Positions 7,251-17,943 are shown, numbered from the stretch's first letter. The stretch is 64,000 bases of DNA from Chitinophagaceae bacterium (GCA_947446645.1 CANFHA010000001.1:186001-250000); one strand, 5' to 3'. The notes: generated from the sequence alone by a model not told the origin. Program-made: numbers and translations.

Positions 7251-9242
7251 CTACCTTCTGTGCTGCTCCATAGTAATAATATCCAGTGTCAGCACCGCAC
7301 GCCTGTTCTTGGCACGGCCGGCGGCTGTTTTGTTGTCACCTATGGGGTCGTTGGTTCCTTTCCCTTCCACACGTATCTGGCTTGCGCTTACTCCCATTTT
7401 TATCAGTTCGTCGCGCACAGCTTCCGCCCTGTTTACAGATAGCTCCATGTTCTTATCTGCCTTGCCACTGTTATCGGCATAGCCATTTACTACTATGTAT
7501 GCCTCCTTATGTTCTATCATCTTTTGAGCCGCATACTCCACCGTAGGCCGTGTAGCCTTGGTGATAGTTTTCTTACCAGGGTCAAAATAAATAGAACTGG
7601 ATAATTTAGAAGTATCAATGGTCTCATATACCGATGGCGGCGGCGGTGGCGCAGCAGGTGCCGTAATGGTTACATCCGTAGTGTGGGCTATACAGCTGTT
7701 CATCTTTGCAGCTATGTGCGTATACACACCAGGGCACAGATGCCTTATTGTCACCGTTCCATCTTCCCCTACCATTTGCACCATTTCATTGTTAGGCGGC
7801 TGTGGCACACCGTTAAAGTCATAGTCCAGGGTTACATACTTGTTTTTGTTCAGCCCCGTAAGTGTTATCGTACCGTCGCATTTATCGTGGTGGGTGGTAT
7901 TCAGCGAGCGCACAGATGCTATCGTCAGCACAGGGTTCACCAGTGTTACGGGCGCACCTATTGCCTTATCCCGGCCATCTATCACCAGTATCTCGGAATA
8001 GTCGCCAGGCCCTAGTTCTGTAAGCCTTATGTTGCCGTTCGCATCCGTCATGCTGCCGTATGCTGGCCGCACAGATCCGTTCAGGTTGTAGCTTACCATT
8101 ACGCGCTCAGCCGGTGGCAGGCCATGCAGCACTATTGCACCGTCAGTAAGGCCGCAGTTGGTCGGGTTTATTGCCTCCTGGGTTATGCTTAGTGTCTTGC
8201 GGGTTTTACCAATAAATACACGCACACCCACATTCAGACCATAAGACTGGTCCCACGACCGGGATACATTGTTCAGCACAGAGCTGTACTCGCCCATATT
8301 TTTAGTGAGCGTATATCCTGATTTTGCATTGTTGCCCGGCCATTGGTACAGGTAATATGCACCGAAATTAAGCGCTACGTTATCCGACAAAAAGTAGTTA
8401 ACCGACGGCTGTAAAAACAACCCGCCCGATCCACCGGCTCTGTAAGAAACAGTGCCTGTATTCGTTTTAGGCTTCACATTGAGGCCCACATTTCTGCCAA
8501 GGCCAGCCTGCTGTGTAAAGAATGCACCCACATTACCATTGTGGTCTGTAGCCAGGTAACCTGCCTTGGTGATCAGGAAATCTGTAGTGTTCGGCGTTGG
8601 TGAATTATCATATACGGTCGGCACTCCACCCGGGTTAGCAGAGTACTTATAAATAGCCTCGTAGTCAAACGACGCATTTGCTGTATAGCTGTTCTTCATC
8701 TGGAAATTCCAAAGCACTCCGGCATCAGCGGTAAAGCCCCATTGCTCAGACAACCTGTTCTTATACTTCAGCACCAGCGGTATATTGAAATTGGAGATTT
8801 TCAGTTTCTCCTGTATTGGCTGGTTAGGCGTCACCACCTGTCTGTATATGTTGCCGCTGGCATCCGTAGCCCGGAACTCTACATGAAAATTATCCAGCTG
8901 CACTGTGGCAGCCTGGCCCAGGTACATAACGCCGGTGCCTACTCCCCAATGCCGCTTTTTGCCAAAGAAATAACCACCCTGTGCATCAAATCCAAACGAA
9001 CTGCCATTGGCTCTTCTCAGCGATCCCTGGTTCACGTTCACGCCATTCAGATAGTTGCCGGCGCTGTTCTCCATAGCCAGCTTCTGAGTCAGCGCACCGC
9101 CCAGCACATTCACATCCACCACCCACCGCGGCAGGTGCCCGTCGTCATGACTGCTGCTGATCTTTGCAGGCATTTTATCTGTGGTTTGCGCGGTCGCTGA
9201 TAATGCTCCTGCGGATATCAACAAAAAAAATAGTCTCCTCAT
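7251..9242 (-). CDS. OmpA-family outer membrane protein with N-terminal barrel and two SprB-like repeats
   Basis: The 663-residue protein has a signal peptide (MRRLFFLLISAGALSATAQ). Residues ~50-345 look like an outer-membrane beta-barrel, with alternating strands such as GFDAQGGYFFGKKRHWGVGTGVMYLG. Residues ~350-530 hold two related modules (CGLTDGAIVLHGLPP and KCDGTITLTGLNKNKY), each ending in a GPGDY or CPGVY turn, as in SprB-type repeats. Residues ~545-655 form an OmpA C-terminal domain (SSIYFDPGKKTI, VVNGYADNSG, ELSVNRAEAVRDEL, NRRAVL) that binds peptidoglycan. It is 28 bp downstream of the giant T9SS gene on the same strand, so the two are probably cotranscribed and the barrel/OmpA protein may help anchor or assemble the adhesin. 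Confidence 0.8.
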   Translation of the reverse strand: MRRLFFLLISAGALSATAQTTDKMPAKISSSHDDGHLPRWVVDVNVLGGALTQKLAMENSAGNYLNGVNVNQGSLRRANGSSFGFDAQGGYFFGKKRHWGVGTGVMYLGQAATVQLDNFHVEFRATDASGNIYRQVVTPNQPIQEKLKISNFNIPLVLKYKNRLSEQWGFTADAGVLWNFQMKNSYTANASFDYEAIYKYSANPGGVPTVYDNSPTPNTTDFLITKAGYLATDHNGNVGAFFTQQAGLGRNVGLNVKPKTNTGTVSYRAGGSGGLFLQPSVNYFLSDNVALNFGAYYLYQWPGNNAKSGYTLTKNMGEYSSVLNNVSRSWDQSYGLNVGVRVFIGKTRKTLSITQEAINPTNCGLTDGAIVLHGLPPAERVMVSYNLNGSVRPAYGSMTDANGNIRLTELGPGDYSEILVIDGRDKAIGAPVTLVNPVLTIASVRSLNTTHHDKCDGTITLTGLNKNKYVTLDYDFNGVPQPPNNEMVQMVGEDGTVTIRHLCPGVYTHIAAKMNSCIAHTTDVTITAPAAPPPPPSVYETIDTSKLSSSIYFDPGKKTITKATRPTVEYAAQKMIEHKEAYIVVNGYADNSGKADKNMELSVNRAEAVRDELIKMGVSASQIRVEGKGTNDPIGDNKTAAGRAKNRRAVLTLDIITMEQHRR

Positions 9243-9270
9243 TTTGCGATCTTTATTGCTGAAGTTCTTT

Positions 9271-12200
9271 TTAGTTTTTAACGAATTTAGCTGCGCCTAT
9301 CTTCAACCCATCACGGTAGCACTCTATCACATACACGCCAGGTGCCAGTTTCGATACTTCTATTGTTGCCTTATTATTTACAGCTGTTGAATTGCTTATC
9401 TGCTTGCCCAGCAGGTCTGCCATCGTCACCAATACTTTACCCATGGCTGTAGTCTTGATGTCTACATTCACATGATCGGTGCCCGGGTTCGGATAAACGC
9501 TTACGGATGTAGTGCCGTCGATGTTGACAACCGCAGTAGTACCTGCCGGTGCGTTGTAATACGCCTTACTCATGCAGCTTCCCTGCGTGGTCATTACCCA
9601 GTAGTAGTTATTCAGCGTATCTGGTGCAGCATTTACATACGCCTGGTTTATCTGCCCTGCAAGTATTGTTGAGTCCAGCGTCGTCTTCACGTCATAGCCC
9701 CACTGGTAGCCGGTAACATCGTTCTCCAGGCAGATAAATTCACCCCCGGCATAAACCACATAAGGTTGTACGCTCGATGATGTGCCTACCGATACGGTAT
9801 ACGATGTATCCGTGGTACAGCCCAGGCTATCTGTAGCAGTAAGCGTTACTACAGCGGTGCCCGGTGCATCAAAGTCCACTATGCAGAACTGCCCGTTACC
9901 TCCGGTAGCTACTATGCTTGCCCCGGTTGCGCTCCACACATAGGCGCCACCGGCTGCCGGTGGCAGCGCTGCGCCAAAGTTTTGGTTCATGGTATTGTTA
10001 CATACCGTGGTAGGGGCTGCGGTTGTGATCACCGGCCCTGCGCCTTTGGTCTTCAGGTCTACCAGCACATCTTCGCTATGGGTACAGCTCCCTATATGCA
10101 TTGTTACCACGTATATGAGGTGTTGAATGTCTGCAGAAGTATTAATAACCGCTTCAGATATATTACCCACACCCGAACCACTTTCAGGGGCTACATTAGT
10201 GTTCGTTCCTCTGCTCCAGCTATAGCTTATACCCGGCGTTACACTGTTGGGTACATATTCTACCTTACCTCCGCTGCACAATGCAGGTATTGTTAGTGGT
10301 GTAGTAAGCAGCGGTGTAGGATGCACGGTCACAACTACATTTTGCGAATCGCTGCAACCGTTAGCGCCGGTTGTGAACCTATAGATAACATCCACGTTAA
10401 AGTTGGTGGTGTTGATCAGCGTGTCGCTGATACTGCCACTGCCGCTGCCTGCAGGCTTATCTATGCCGCTTACAAAAGGCCGTACCCAGCTATATTCAAA
10501 ACCGGAAACACTGCTGGCAGGCGCATAATTAAATGCGGCACTATCACATATGCTCCTGGAAAGTGGTGTAGAAAGCAGAGGATAAGGGAACACAGTAACT
10601 GTAACCTCCTGTATATTGCTGCAGCCATTGGCGGTTACCGTGTATATATACACTACGTCAATCGGGCTGTTGGTTGTGTTGTACAACGTCTCACTTACTG
10701 TATCAATACCTGAACCACCCAGATTGCTCAGGCCAGGTATAAACGGCCTGTGCCATGCCAGCGTGCTGCCCGGCATAAGAGCAGTACCCATGTAGTTGAA
10801 TGCTGTGCTGTCGCATATACCTGTTGGTGTCAGTGTGCTGCTGAGCACTGGCAGCGGGTTCACGGTTACCACTATGTTCACAGTATCAGTACATCCGTTC
10901 GCACTCAGTATGTTTACATAAGTTACCGCTATCGGGTCGGTAGTAGTGTTAGAAAGCAGCTCATTTACAGTATCTATGCCGCTGCCTGCTATATTATCTA
11001 TACCTGCAATAGCATCGCGGCTCCAGTTGAATGTAGTGCCTGCCGTGAGGCTGGACGAAGCATAGAAGAATGTAGTATTGTCGCAGATGGATGCCGATAC
11101 CGGAGTGGTAACAAGCACAGGGTTTGGATTTACCACTACAGTTACGTTCTCCAGGTGGCTGCAGCCATTCGCACTAAGTGTATACCTGTAGGTTACAACA
11201 AGCGGATCAGGTGTTGTGTTCACCAGCACTTCCGCCGGATCGCCCAGGCCGCTGGCTGTATCATTGGCAATGCCGGCTACGCTGTCGCGGCGCCATGCAA
11301 AGGTGGTTCCCACTGTATTGCTGGCTGGCGCATAGCTGAACAAACCGCCGCTACAGATGGGCGCAGCGGTTAGCGTACCTGTGAGTATTGGCGTCGGATT
11401 TACAGTTACCACTATCTGCTCTGTGTTGCTGCATCCGTTGGCGGTCAGCGTATAGGTATAGGTCACCACTACAGGCGCGGCTGTAGTATCTATCAGCTGC
11501 TCCAGCGGGTTGCCGGTTCCCCCGGTCGAATCATTGAGTAGCCCCGTCACAGCACTGCGGCTCCACGTAAACGTTGTGCCCGCAGTAAGGCTGGCAGGCG
11601 TATAGTCAAATCTACTGCTGTCGCAAAGCGTTGCCTGCGGCAGACTGGCAATATCCAGCACCGGTGTAGGATTCACAGTGAGCACCACATTTTGCAAATT
11701 GGTGCACCCGTTAGCGGTAAGCGCATAGGTATACACAACTTCTATAGGATCCGCGCTGATGTTCTCGAGCGTCTCTGCCGGATCATCAGCGCCGGTCATA
11801 GCCGCGTTTGTGATGCCCGTTAGGACCGCCCGGCTCCAGGCAAACGTTATGCCTGTAATTGCGCTGGTCGGGGTATAATTAAATTCTGTAAGGTTACATA
11901 TTGCACCCGGTGTCAGCGTGCTGGTAAGCACCGGCATCGGGTTCACAGTTACATTTACTGCCTGGGTGTTGCTGCAGCCATCTATTGTTACGGTATAAGT
12001 GTACACTACTGCTACCGCATGTGTACTAGTATCCGTGAGCGTTTCCATCGGGTTACCGGTGCCACTGTTTGCAGCATTGCTCAGGCCTGTCACAGCCGTA
12101 CGGCTCCACCTGAAGGTCGCACCATCGGTTTCGCTTGCAGGGGTATAATCAAATACGGAGCCGCTGCACACCGGCGCCGGTGTCAGGGTGCTGCTCAGCA

Positions 12201-15200
12201 CCGGTGTAGGGTTCACTGTTACTACCACATTTTGTGCGTTCACACATGCGCCTACTGTTACCGTATATACATACACCACGCCTATAGCGCCTGTTGTGGC
12301 GTTTGTCAGTGTTTCTGCCGGATCATCCGTGCCCGCTGCAGCCGCATTGGTAATGCCTGTTATAGCTGCCCTGCGCCACTTAAAGGTCGCTGAGCTTGCT
12401 GAGCTTTCAGGGTTATAATGGAATACCGAGCCATTGCATATAGATGCCGGGGTAAGTGTGCTCGTCATTACCGGTGCGGCGTTTACCGTCACCGTTACAT
12501 GCTGCACACGGTCGCACCCGTTCAGGCGCATGGTATACTGGTAGGTAACTACCACATTATCTGCACTGGTATTATTCAGTACTTCGCTTACTCCATATCC
12601 TCCGCTGGTCGCAGGATTGGCGATTTCTGCTATTGCCGGGCGGTACCACAGGAACTGAATATCTGATGTAGCGCTTCCTGGTGTGTAGGTAAACAGCGTA
12701 TTGTCGCATATTGCACCATTAGTAAGCGGTGTATTAAGCGAAGGAGTCGGGTTCACTGATACCTGTACATTCTGTGTATTACTGCATCCGTTCACGGTCA
12801 CTGTGTATACATAAGTAACCAATACCGGGTTTATGCCTGTGTTCGTCAGCGTTTCCGCAGGATTGCCTGTGCCGTTTGCGGCTGCATTACTGATATCAGC
12901 TACCGTAGCACGGCTCCAGCGGAATGTTGCGTCGGTGGTAGCACTGGCAGGGATATAGTTAAATGTCGTGCTGTTGCATACCGGAGCAGGCGTAAGCGTG
13001 CTGCTCAGCACCGGTGTAGGATTCACAGATACCAGTACATTCTGAGTATTCGTGCAGCTATTTGCAGTAAGCGTATACACATAAGTTACTACTACCGGTT
13101 CGCTACCTGTATTTACGAGTGTTTCACCAGGGTTGCCTGTACCTTCAGCAGCACCATTGCTGATGTTTGCAACCACCGCACGCGTCCAGGCAAAAGCAGT
13201 ACCGCTGGTGGCGCTTGCTGCCGGATAGCTGAATGCCGTGTTATTGCAAATTGCTGCCGGTGTTAGAGTAGTGCTCAGCACCGGTGTAGGATTCACTACT
13301 ACCGATACGTTCTGAATATTGATACAAGCATTTATCCCTACGCTGTATATATAGGTAACAGCAACCGGGTTAGCGCTTGTATTATTCAATGTTTCCAGCG
13401 GGTTTCCGAAGCCATGACCAGCGGCATTGCTGATATTTGCGACGGTCGCGCGGCTCCATTCAAATGTTGCGCCTGTGGTCGCACTGCCCGCCGGATAATC
13501 AAATACCGTATTGTTACAAATAGGTGCAGGAGTCAGCGTGTTCGTCAGCGCAGGCGTAGGATTTACTGCAACAGTTACATTTTGTGTCTGGCTGCATCCC
13601 CCCGCACTCAGCGAGTATACGTAAACAACCGCTACCGGGTTAATGCCGGTATTGTGAAGTCTCTCGCCAGGGTTCCCGGTCCCGCTTCCTGCTGTATTAG
13701 AAATGTCTGTTACTGAAGCCCTTGTCCAGAAAAAGGTAGTGCTGCCTACCGTGCTCACCGGTGTATAGTTAAACACGGTATTGTTGCATATACCAGCAGG
13801 TGTAAGACCACTACTGAGTGCCGGCACCGGGTTCACACTTACAACTTTCGTTGCTGTAGCCAGGCAGCCAAATGAGTTATCCACGGTTAATGTTGCAGTG
13901 TAATTGCCGGAGGCAGCATAGGTATGTGATACGTTGTTACCAGTTGTTGTAGCTGCATCCCCAAAGTCCCAGGTATAGCTGGTTATGCCACTTGCTGCGT
14001 TTGAAAATACGGTTGCCACACCTATACATACCGGGTTAGGTGTTGCGGTAAACGTAGCCACCGGTGCAGGATTTACAATTATTGTCTTCGTGGTAAATCC
14101 ACCTGGTGCTATGTAAGATATTACCGCAGTACCGGCCAGTAAGCCTGTTACCACACCCGTTGTTGACCCTACACTTGCTGTAGCAGGTGCATTGCTGCTC
14201 CACGTGCCACCAGGTGCCACCTCGCTAAGTGTTGTTGTTGGTCCGTTCTGGCATATAGCAGCAGCGCCCGTAATTGGCTGCAGCGGATCGTTTCTAAACA
14301 GAGATATGGAACCTGCGGTGGTATTAGCGGTTGCCATGTCAGCCTTGCCATCTCCATCCAGGTCACCGGCCACTACCCACGCAGCGCCTATGCCTGCGCT
14401 ATAGTCTGCCTTTGCAGCCAGTGAAGATGTAGTGATAGCGCCACTGGTTGCAGTATTGCGGAATACAGAAACTGTATTAGAACCATTATTAGCTACGAAT
14501 ACATCGTTTTTACCATCGCCATTAGCATCCGCCAGGGCTATCCCTGCGGGCTGTGTGCCGGTTGCAAAGGTTACCTGCCCGCTGAAGCTTACACTACCTA
14601 TGCCCGAAGCGTTGCGCAATACCGAAAGTGTATTGCTGCCGTTATTAGCGGTAAGCACATCCAGCTTGCCATCGCCGTCTATGTCGGCAACAGCTACCAC
14701 CGGATTACTGCCTGCTGCAAAGTCCACATGGGTTGCAAAAGATGAACCGCTGATCACTCCCGTAGTCGTTGTATTCCTGAATACCGATACCTTGCTCGTC
14801 GTTACATCCGCTGTTATAAGGTCTGGCTTACTGTCTCCATCTATATCGGCTATTACAGTATTATATATTCCTGCTCCGCCGGCGTTAAAGTCTACATGCG
14901 CCGCAAAACTTATCGAACCCGGGGTTGACGTATTTTTCAACACTGCTACATTGTCGCTGGTCCGGTTGCTCACTACTATCTCAGGTTTGCCATCGGCGTC
15001 CAGGTCTGCAGTTCTTACACTTGATGGCAGCGTTCCGGTTGTAAAGGTTACTTGTGGCGCAAACGATATAGTTCCGGTAATGGAAGTATTGCGCAACACA
15101 GATACATTGCCTGTACCGCTGTTTGCAGTCACCACATCCAGCTTGCCATCACCATCAATGTCGCCCAGCGTCACGTCAGCAGGACTTGTACCAACAGTAA

Positions 15201-17943
15201 ACAATTGTACCGGCCCAAAAGATGCCGCACTCAATGAGCCACTGGTACTGGTGTTCAGGTATACAGACACCGTATTGCTGCCGGAATTGGCCACAACCAT
15301 ATCGGCCTTTCCATCGCCATCTATATCGCCTGTATACATCCCTGTTGGGTTGTTAGCTACCGTTATATCTGTCTTTGGATCAAAGTTTATGGTATTAGCT
15401 ACGTATGCTGCATTGTTGTAGTTATGAAGAAATGCTGATGCTGAATTAGCCTGTAGTCCGCAGGTATTTGTCTCCACATTCACAGGCCCGTATACAGCAC
15501 CTAATGGTACGTTTACTGTGAGTGAAGTAGCATTGGCTGTCGTCACCGAAGCTTGTGTAGCGCCAAAGAAAACGATATTGTTAGTATTGGTTGCGCTGAA
15601 GTTAGTGCCCGTAATGGTCACTGACGATGAAGGGAAACCTACTATCGGGCTCACTGCGGTCACAGTTGGCGGGGCCAGCACAGTCGTCGTATTTGTTGCT
15701 GGCGCTGCGCCTGTACACCCATTTGCATCCCTATAGTTTACGGTTACAGCTTTCGCACCCGGGCTTATCCAGTTGAGCGTTACCGAATAGCTGCCTGTGC
15801 CGGTGCCACCTGTGGTTACCGTGTAGTCTATGCCCGCTGTTCCCGGCACACTCCATATATAGTTATTGATACCGCCACCCAGCTGGGTAATATAGCTTGC
15901 GCTGGTACGTGGACATAGATTAGCTGCCGGTATAAGCGTAAAGGTTGGGATAGGCAAAACATTAACCGTAACAATTACGCTTGAAGTTGCCAGGCAGCCA
16001 AACGAATTGGTAATGGTAAGCGAGGCAGTATAGCTGCCTGCTAAAGCATACAAGTGACTTACGCCGTTCCCGGAAGCTGTTGTAGCATCGCCAAACTTCC
16101 AGGCATAATCTGTAATGTCGGTAGTTCCACCGGTAAACACTGATGCTGTATTAAAGCATACCGGGTTGGGGTTAACGGTAAATGTGGCTACCGGTGCAGG
16201 ATTTACCGTTATCGTAGTTGTCGCATAACCACCCGGTACTATGTAAGATATAACCGCAGTACCTGCTGTTATTCCGGCAACTATACCGGTTGATGCACCA
16301 ACTGTTGCTAAACCCGGTGTGCCGCTCACCCATGTTCCGCCATGTGCCACTTCGCTCAGGGTACTGGTAGGGCCAGCCTGGCATATCGTTGTCACTCCCG
16401 TTATTGGCATCAATGGTTCATTTCTCAGCACCGATATTTTCGCAACACTCTGATCGGTCGTTACTATATCCGCTTTACCATCTCCATCCAGGTCACCCAT
16501 CACAAGTATGCGCGGCTTATTGTTTGCTGTGAAATCTACTTCAACAGCCAGAGAGCTGGCATTTATTGTACCGGGCACAGAGGTGTTGCGGTATACAGAT
16601 ATCTGGGTATTGGTATTGTAGCCCACAGCTATATCTGCTTTACCGTCACCATCGACGTCGCCCAGTGCTACAGAAAATGGTCCGGTTGCCAATGTGCCGA
16701 AATCTACTTTACCGGCAAACGAGGTTAGATCTATCGCACCGCTGCTGCTGGTATTCCGCAATATGGAAACAGACTCCCCGTTAAAATTGCTGGATATCAG
16801 TTCCGGTTTACCATCCCCGTCTATATCCCCTATCGCCAGTCCATGGGGTGCATTGCCGGTTGCAAAATCAACCTTTGCTGCAAAACTTGCCGCATTTATG
16901 GTACCGGCAGTTGCCGTATTGCGTAATACGGATATCGAATTCAGGTTAAAATTGGATGCCGCAAGGTCTGCCTTACCATCGCCGTCTATGTCACCAATCA
17001 CCACACCAGATGAAAAGCTGCTGGTCGCAAAGTCAACCTTCGTGCCAAATGATATGGTCCCCGGAGTACAGTTATTTTGCAGTACTGATATACCTATACT
17101 GCCGCTACCTGTATTTGAAGTTATTATTTCAGGCTTGCCATCCCCGTCTACATCGCCGGCAGTGATGCCTTCCGGTCCACCGGCCGTGGTAAAGTCTGCC
17201 TTAAGCGTAAAGGCAATAGTGCCTATAGAGGAGATATTCCGGAATACGGATACGCTGGCGGACCCAAAATTGGTAACCGCTACATCAAGTTTGCCATCAC
17301 CATCCAGGTCAGCTATGGCAATGTTATCTGCATTTGTTCCTGCCGTCAGCGTCACCGGTGCTGCAAATGAGCCGGCGGTTAAAGTGCCGGTAGTGCTTAT
17401 ATTTCTGAATACAGATACACTGTTGCCACCGTCATTACCCACCACTATATCTGCCTTGCCGTCGCCATCTATATCGCCAATAGCCACGCCCCAGGGATTT
17501 GTACCTGTGGTAATATCTACGTGCGGCGCAAAGTTCACAATGCCCGCCAGGTATGCTGAGTTATCGTAGTTCGGCATAAACGCATATTGCGAATAGCCGG
17601 TAAGCGATGATGCCGTGTTGGTCACAGACACCTGCATGTAGGTAGCACCCGCTGGCACTGATACCACCAGCGAGCCTGCACTGGCCGTAGTAACGGTAGC
17701 CTGTGTAGCACCAAAATAAACGATGTTATTGGTAGCTGTCGTATTAAAATTGCTGCCGGTAATGGTTACCGCTGAGGCAGGGTACCCCACCAGCGGACTT
17801 ACCGAACTGATTACCGGTACCTGTGCCACCGCTGCCGAACCAATCAGCAGCAGGCCGGCAATAAGATAAATACTGGTTAGCGCCCGCGCTCTTAAATTCT
17901 TCTTTCCCGTTCGTGAATCAAGATAAAAAGTCCCAATGCTCAT
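9271..17943 (-). CDS. Giant T9SS-secreted repeat protein (IPT/TIG, FG-GAP, Big, PKD domains; type A sorting domain)
   Basis: The protein has 2890 residues. A signal peptide lies near residues 15-40 (LIAGLLLIGSAAVAQ). Then follow an IPT/TIG domain (~43-125), a block of FG-GAP/VCBS repeats with calcium-loop motifs such as DIDGDGKADIVVGN (~135-510), a Big_2-like domain (~515-580), a PKD domain (YAWKFGD..., ~580-665) and an Ig-like domain (~665-755). IPT, FG-GAP, Big and PKD then recur in the same order (~760-1370). Next come 14 PKD-like repeats of about 90 residues (~1370-2633). The C-terminus (SVYPNPGTDHVNVDI ... LAPGVYVIECYRDG) is a T9SS type A sorting domain. It is expected to be exported by Sec, cross the outer membrane by T9SS and act as a surface adhesin. 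Ligand unknown. Confidence 0.9.
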   Translation of the reverse strand: MSIGTFYLDSRTGKKNLRARALTSIYLIAGLLLIGSAAVAQVPVISSVSPLVGYPASAVTITGSNFNTTATNNIVYFGATQATVTTASAGSLVVSVPAGATYMQVSVTNTASSLTGYSQYAFMPNYDNSAYLAGIVNFAPHVDITTGTNPWGVAIGDIDGDGKADIVVGNDGGNSVSVFRNISTTGTLTAGSFAAPVTLTAGTNADNIAIADLDGDGKLDVAVTNFGSASVSVFRNISSIGTIAFTLKADFTTAGGPEGITAGDVDGDGKPEIITSNTGSGSIGISVLQNNCTPGTISFGTKVDFATSSFSSGVVIGDIDGDGKADLAASNFNLNSISVLRNTATAGTINAASFAAKVDFATGNAPHGLAIGDIDGDGKPELISSNFNGESVSILRNTSSSGAIDLTSFAGKVDFGTLATGPFSVALGDVDGDGKADIAVGYNTNTQISVYRNTSVPGTINASSLAVEVDFTANNKPRILVMGDLDGDGKADIVTTDQSVAKISVLRNEPLMPITGVTTICQAGPTSTLSEVAHGGTWVSGTPGLATVGASTGIVAGITAGTAVISYIVPGGYATTTITVNPAPVATFTVNPNPVCFNTASVFTGGTTDITDYAWKFGDATTASGNGVSHLYALAGSYTASLTITNSFGCLATSSVIVTVNVLPIPTFTLIPAANLCPRTSASYITQLGGGINNYIWSVPGTAGIDYTVTTGGTGTGSYSVTLNWISPGAKAVTVNYRDANGCTGAAPATNTTTVLAPPTVTAVSPIVGFPSSSVTITGTNFSATNTNNIVFFGATQASVTTANATSLTVNVPLGAVYGPVNVETNTCGLQANSASAFLHNYNNAAYVANTINFDPKTDITVANNPTGMYTGDIDGDGKADMVVANSGSNTVSVYLNTSTSGSLSAASFGPVQLFTVGTSPADVTLGDIDGDGKLDVVTANSGTGNVSVLRNTSITGTISFAPQVTFTTGTLPSSVRTADLDADGKPEIVVSNRTSDNVAVLKNTSTPGSISFAAHVDFNAGGAGIYNTVIADIDGDSKPDLITADVTTSKVSVFRNTTTTGVISGSSFATHVDFAAGSNPVVAVADIDGDGKLDVLTANNGSNTLSVLRNASGIGSVSFSGQVTFATGTQPAGIALADANGDGKNDVFVANNGSNTVSVFRNTATSGAITTSSLAAKADYSAGIGAAWVVAGDLDGDGKADMATANTTAGSISLFRNDPLQPITGAAAICQNGPTTTLSEVAPGGTWSSNAPATASVGSTTGVVTGLLAGTAVISYIAPGGFTTKTIIVNPAPVATFTATPNPVCIGVATVFSNAASGITSYTWDFGDAATTTGNNVSHTYAASGNYTATLTVDNSFGCLATATKVVSVNPVPALSSGLTPAGICNNTVFNYTPVSTVGSTTFFWTRASVTDISNTAGSGTGNPGERLHNTGINPVAVVYVYSLSAGGCSQTQNVTVAVNPTPALTNTLTPAPICNNTVFDYPAGSATTGATFEWSRATVANISNAAGHGFGNPLETLNNTSANPVAVTYIYSVGINACINIQNVSVVVNPTPVLSTTLTPAAICNNTAFSYPAASATSGTAFAWTRAVVANISNGAAEGTGNPGETLVNTGSEPVVVTYVYTLTANSCTNTQNVLVSVNPTPVLSSTLTPAPVCNSTTFNYIPASATTDATFRWSRATVADISNAAANGTGNPAETLTNTGINPVLVTYVYTVTVNGCSNTQNVQVSVNPTPSLNTPLTNGAICDNTLFTYTPGSATSDIQFLWYRPAIAEIANPATSGGYGVSEVLNNTSADNVVVTYQYTMRLNGCDRVQHVTVTVNAAPVMTSTLTPASICNGSVFHYNPESSASSATFKWRRAAITGITNAAAAGTDDPAETLTNATTGAIGVVYVYTVTVGACVNAQNVVVTVNPTPVLSSTLTPAPVCSGSVFDYTPASETDGATFRWSRTAVTGLSNAANSGTGNPMETLTDTSTHAVAVVYTYTVTIDGCSNTQAVNVTVNPMPVLTSTLTPGAICNLTEFNYTPTSAITGITFAWSRAVLTGITNAAMTGADDPAETLENISADPIEVVYTYALTANGCTNLQNVVLTVNPTPVLDIASLPQATLCDSSRFDYTPASLTAGTTFTWSRSAVTGLLNDSTGGTGNPLEQLIDTTAAPVVVTYTYTLTANGCSNTEQIVVTVNPTPILTGTLTAAPICSGGLFSYAPASNTVGTTFAWRRDSVAGIANDTASGLGDPAEVLVNTTPDPLVVTYRYTLSANGCSHLENVTVVVNPNPVLVTTPVSASICDNTTFFYASSSLTAGTTFNWSRDAIAGIDNIAGSGIDTVNELLSNTTTDPIAVTYVNILSANGCTDTVNIVVTVNPLPVLSSTLTPTGICDSTAFNYMGTALMPGSTLAWHRPFIPGLSNLGGSGIDTVSETLYNTTNSPIDVVYIYTVTANGCSNIQEVTVTVFPYPLLSTPLSRSICDSAAFNYAPASSVSGFEYSWVRPFVSGIDKPAGSGSGSISDTLINTTNFNVDVIYRFTTGANGCSDSQNVVVTVHPTPLLTTPLTIPALCSGGKVEYVPNSVTPGISYSWSRGTNTNVAPESGSGVGNISEAVINTSADIQHLIYVVTMHIGSCTHSEDVLVDLKTKGAGPVITTAAPTTVCNNTMNQNFGAALPPAAGGAYVWSATGASIVATGGNGQFCIVDFDAPGTAVVTLTATDSLGCTTDTSYTVSVGTSSSVQPYVVYAGGEFICLENDVTGYQWGYDVKTTLDSTILAGQINQAYVNAAPDTLNNYYWVMTTQGSCMSKAYYNAPAGTTAVVNIDGTTSVSVYPNPGTDHVNVDIKTTAMGKVLVTMADLLGKQISNSTAVNNKATIEVSKLAPGVYVIECYRDGLKIGAAKFVKN
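10045..13834 (-). repeat. 14 tandem ~270-bp coding repeats inside the giant gene
   Basis: Each unit encodes about 90 residues on the pattern LSSTLTPAxICNNTxFxY, TFxWSRAxVxxIxN, GTGNPxETLxNT, VxVTYxYTxxxNGCxNxQNV and VTVNPTP. I count 14 units read in order along the minus strand; the last three are the most diverged (for example KVEYVPNSVTPGISYSWSRG in the last). Boundaries are approximate. The repeats are diverged at DNA level, so this is an old expansion rather than a fresh satellite. Confidence 0.85.

Noticed and set aside
9982-13834. Regular ~270-bp periodic repeats considered as CRISPR or satellite DNA
   Set aside because: The period is far too long for CRISPR, the units are diverged and they keep one open reading frame through a PKD-like protein domain.
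14432-15421. Long open frame of 329 codons on the plus strand inside the giant adhesin gene
   Set aside because: It lies opposite the FG-GAP/PKD coding sequence, has biased Ala/Pro/Ser/Thr/Val composition produced by reading repeated codons backwards, and no recognisable domain or start signal. Similar shadow frames occur along the whole gene.
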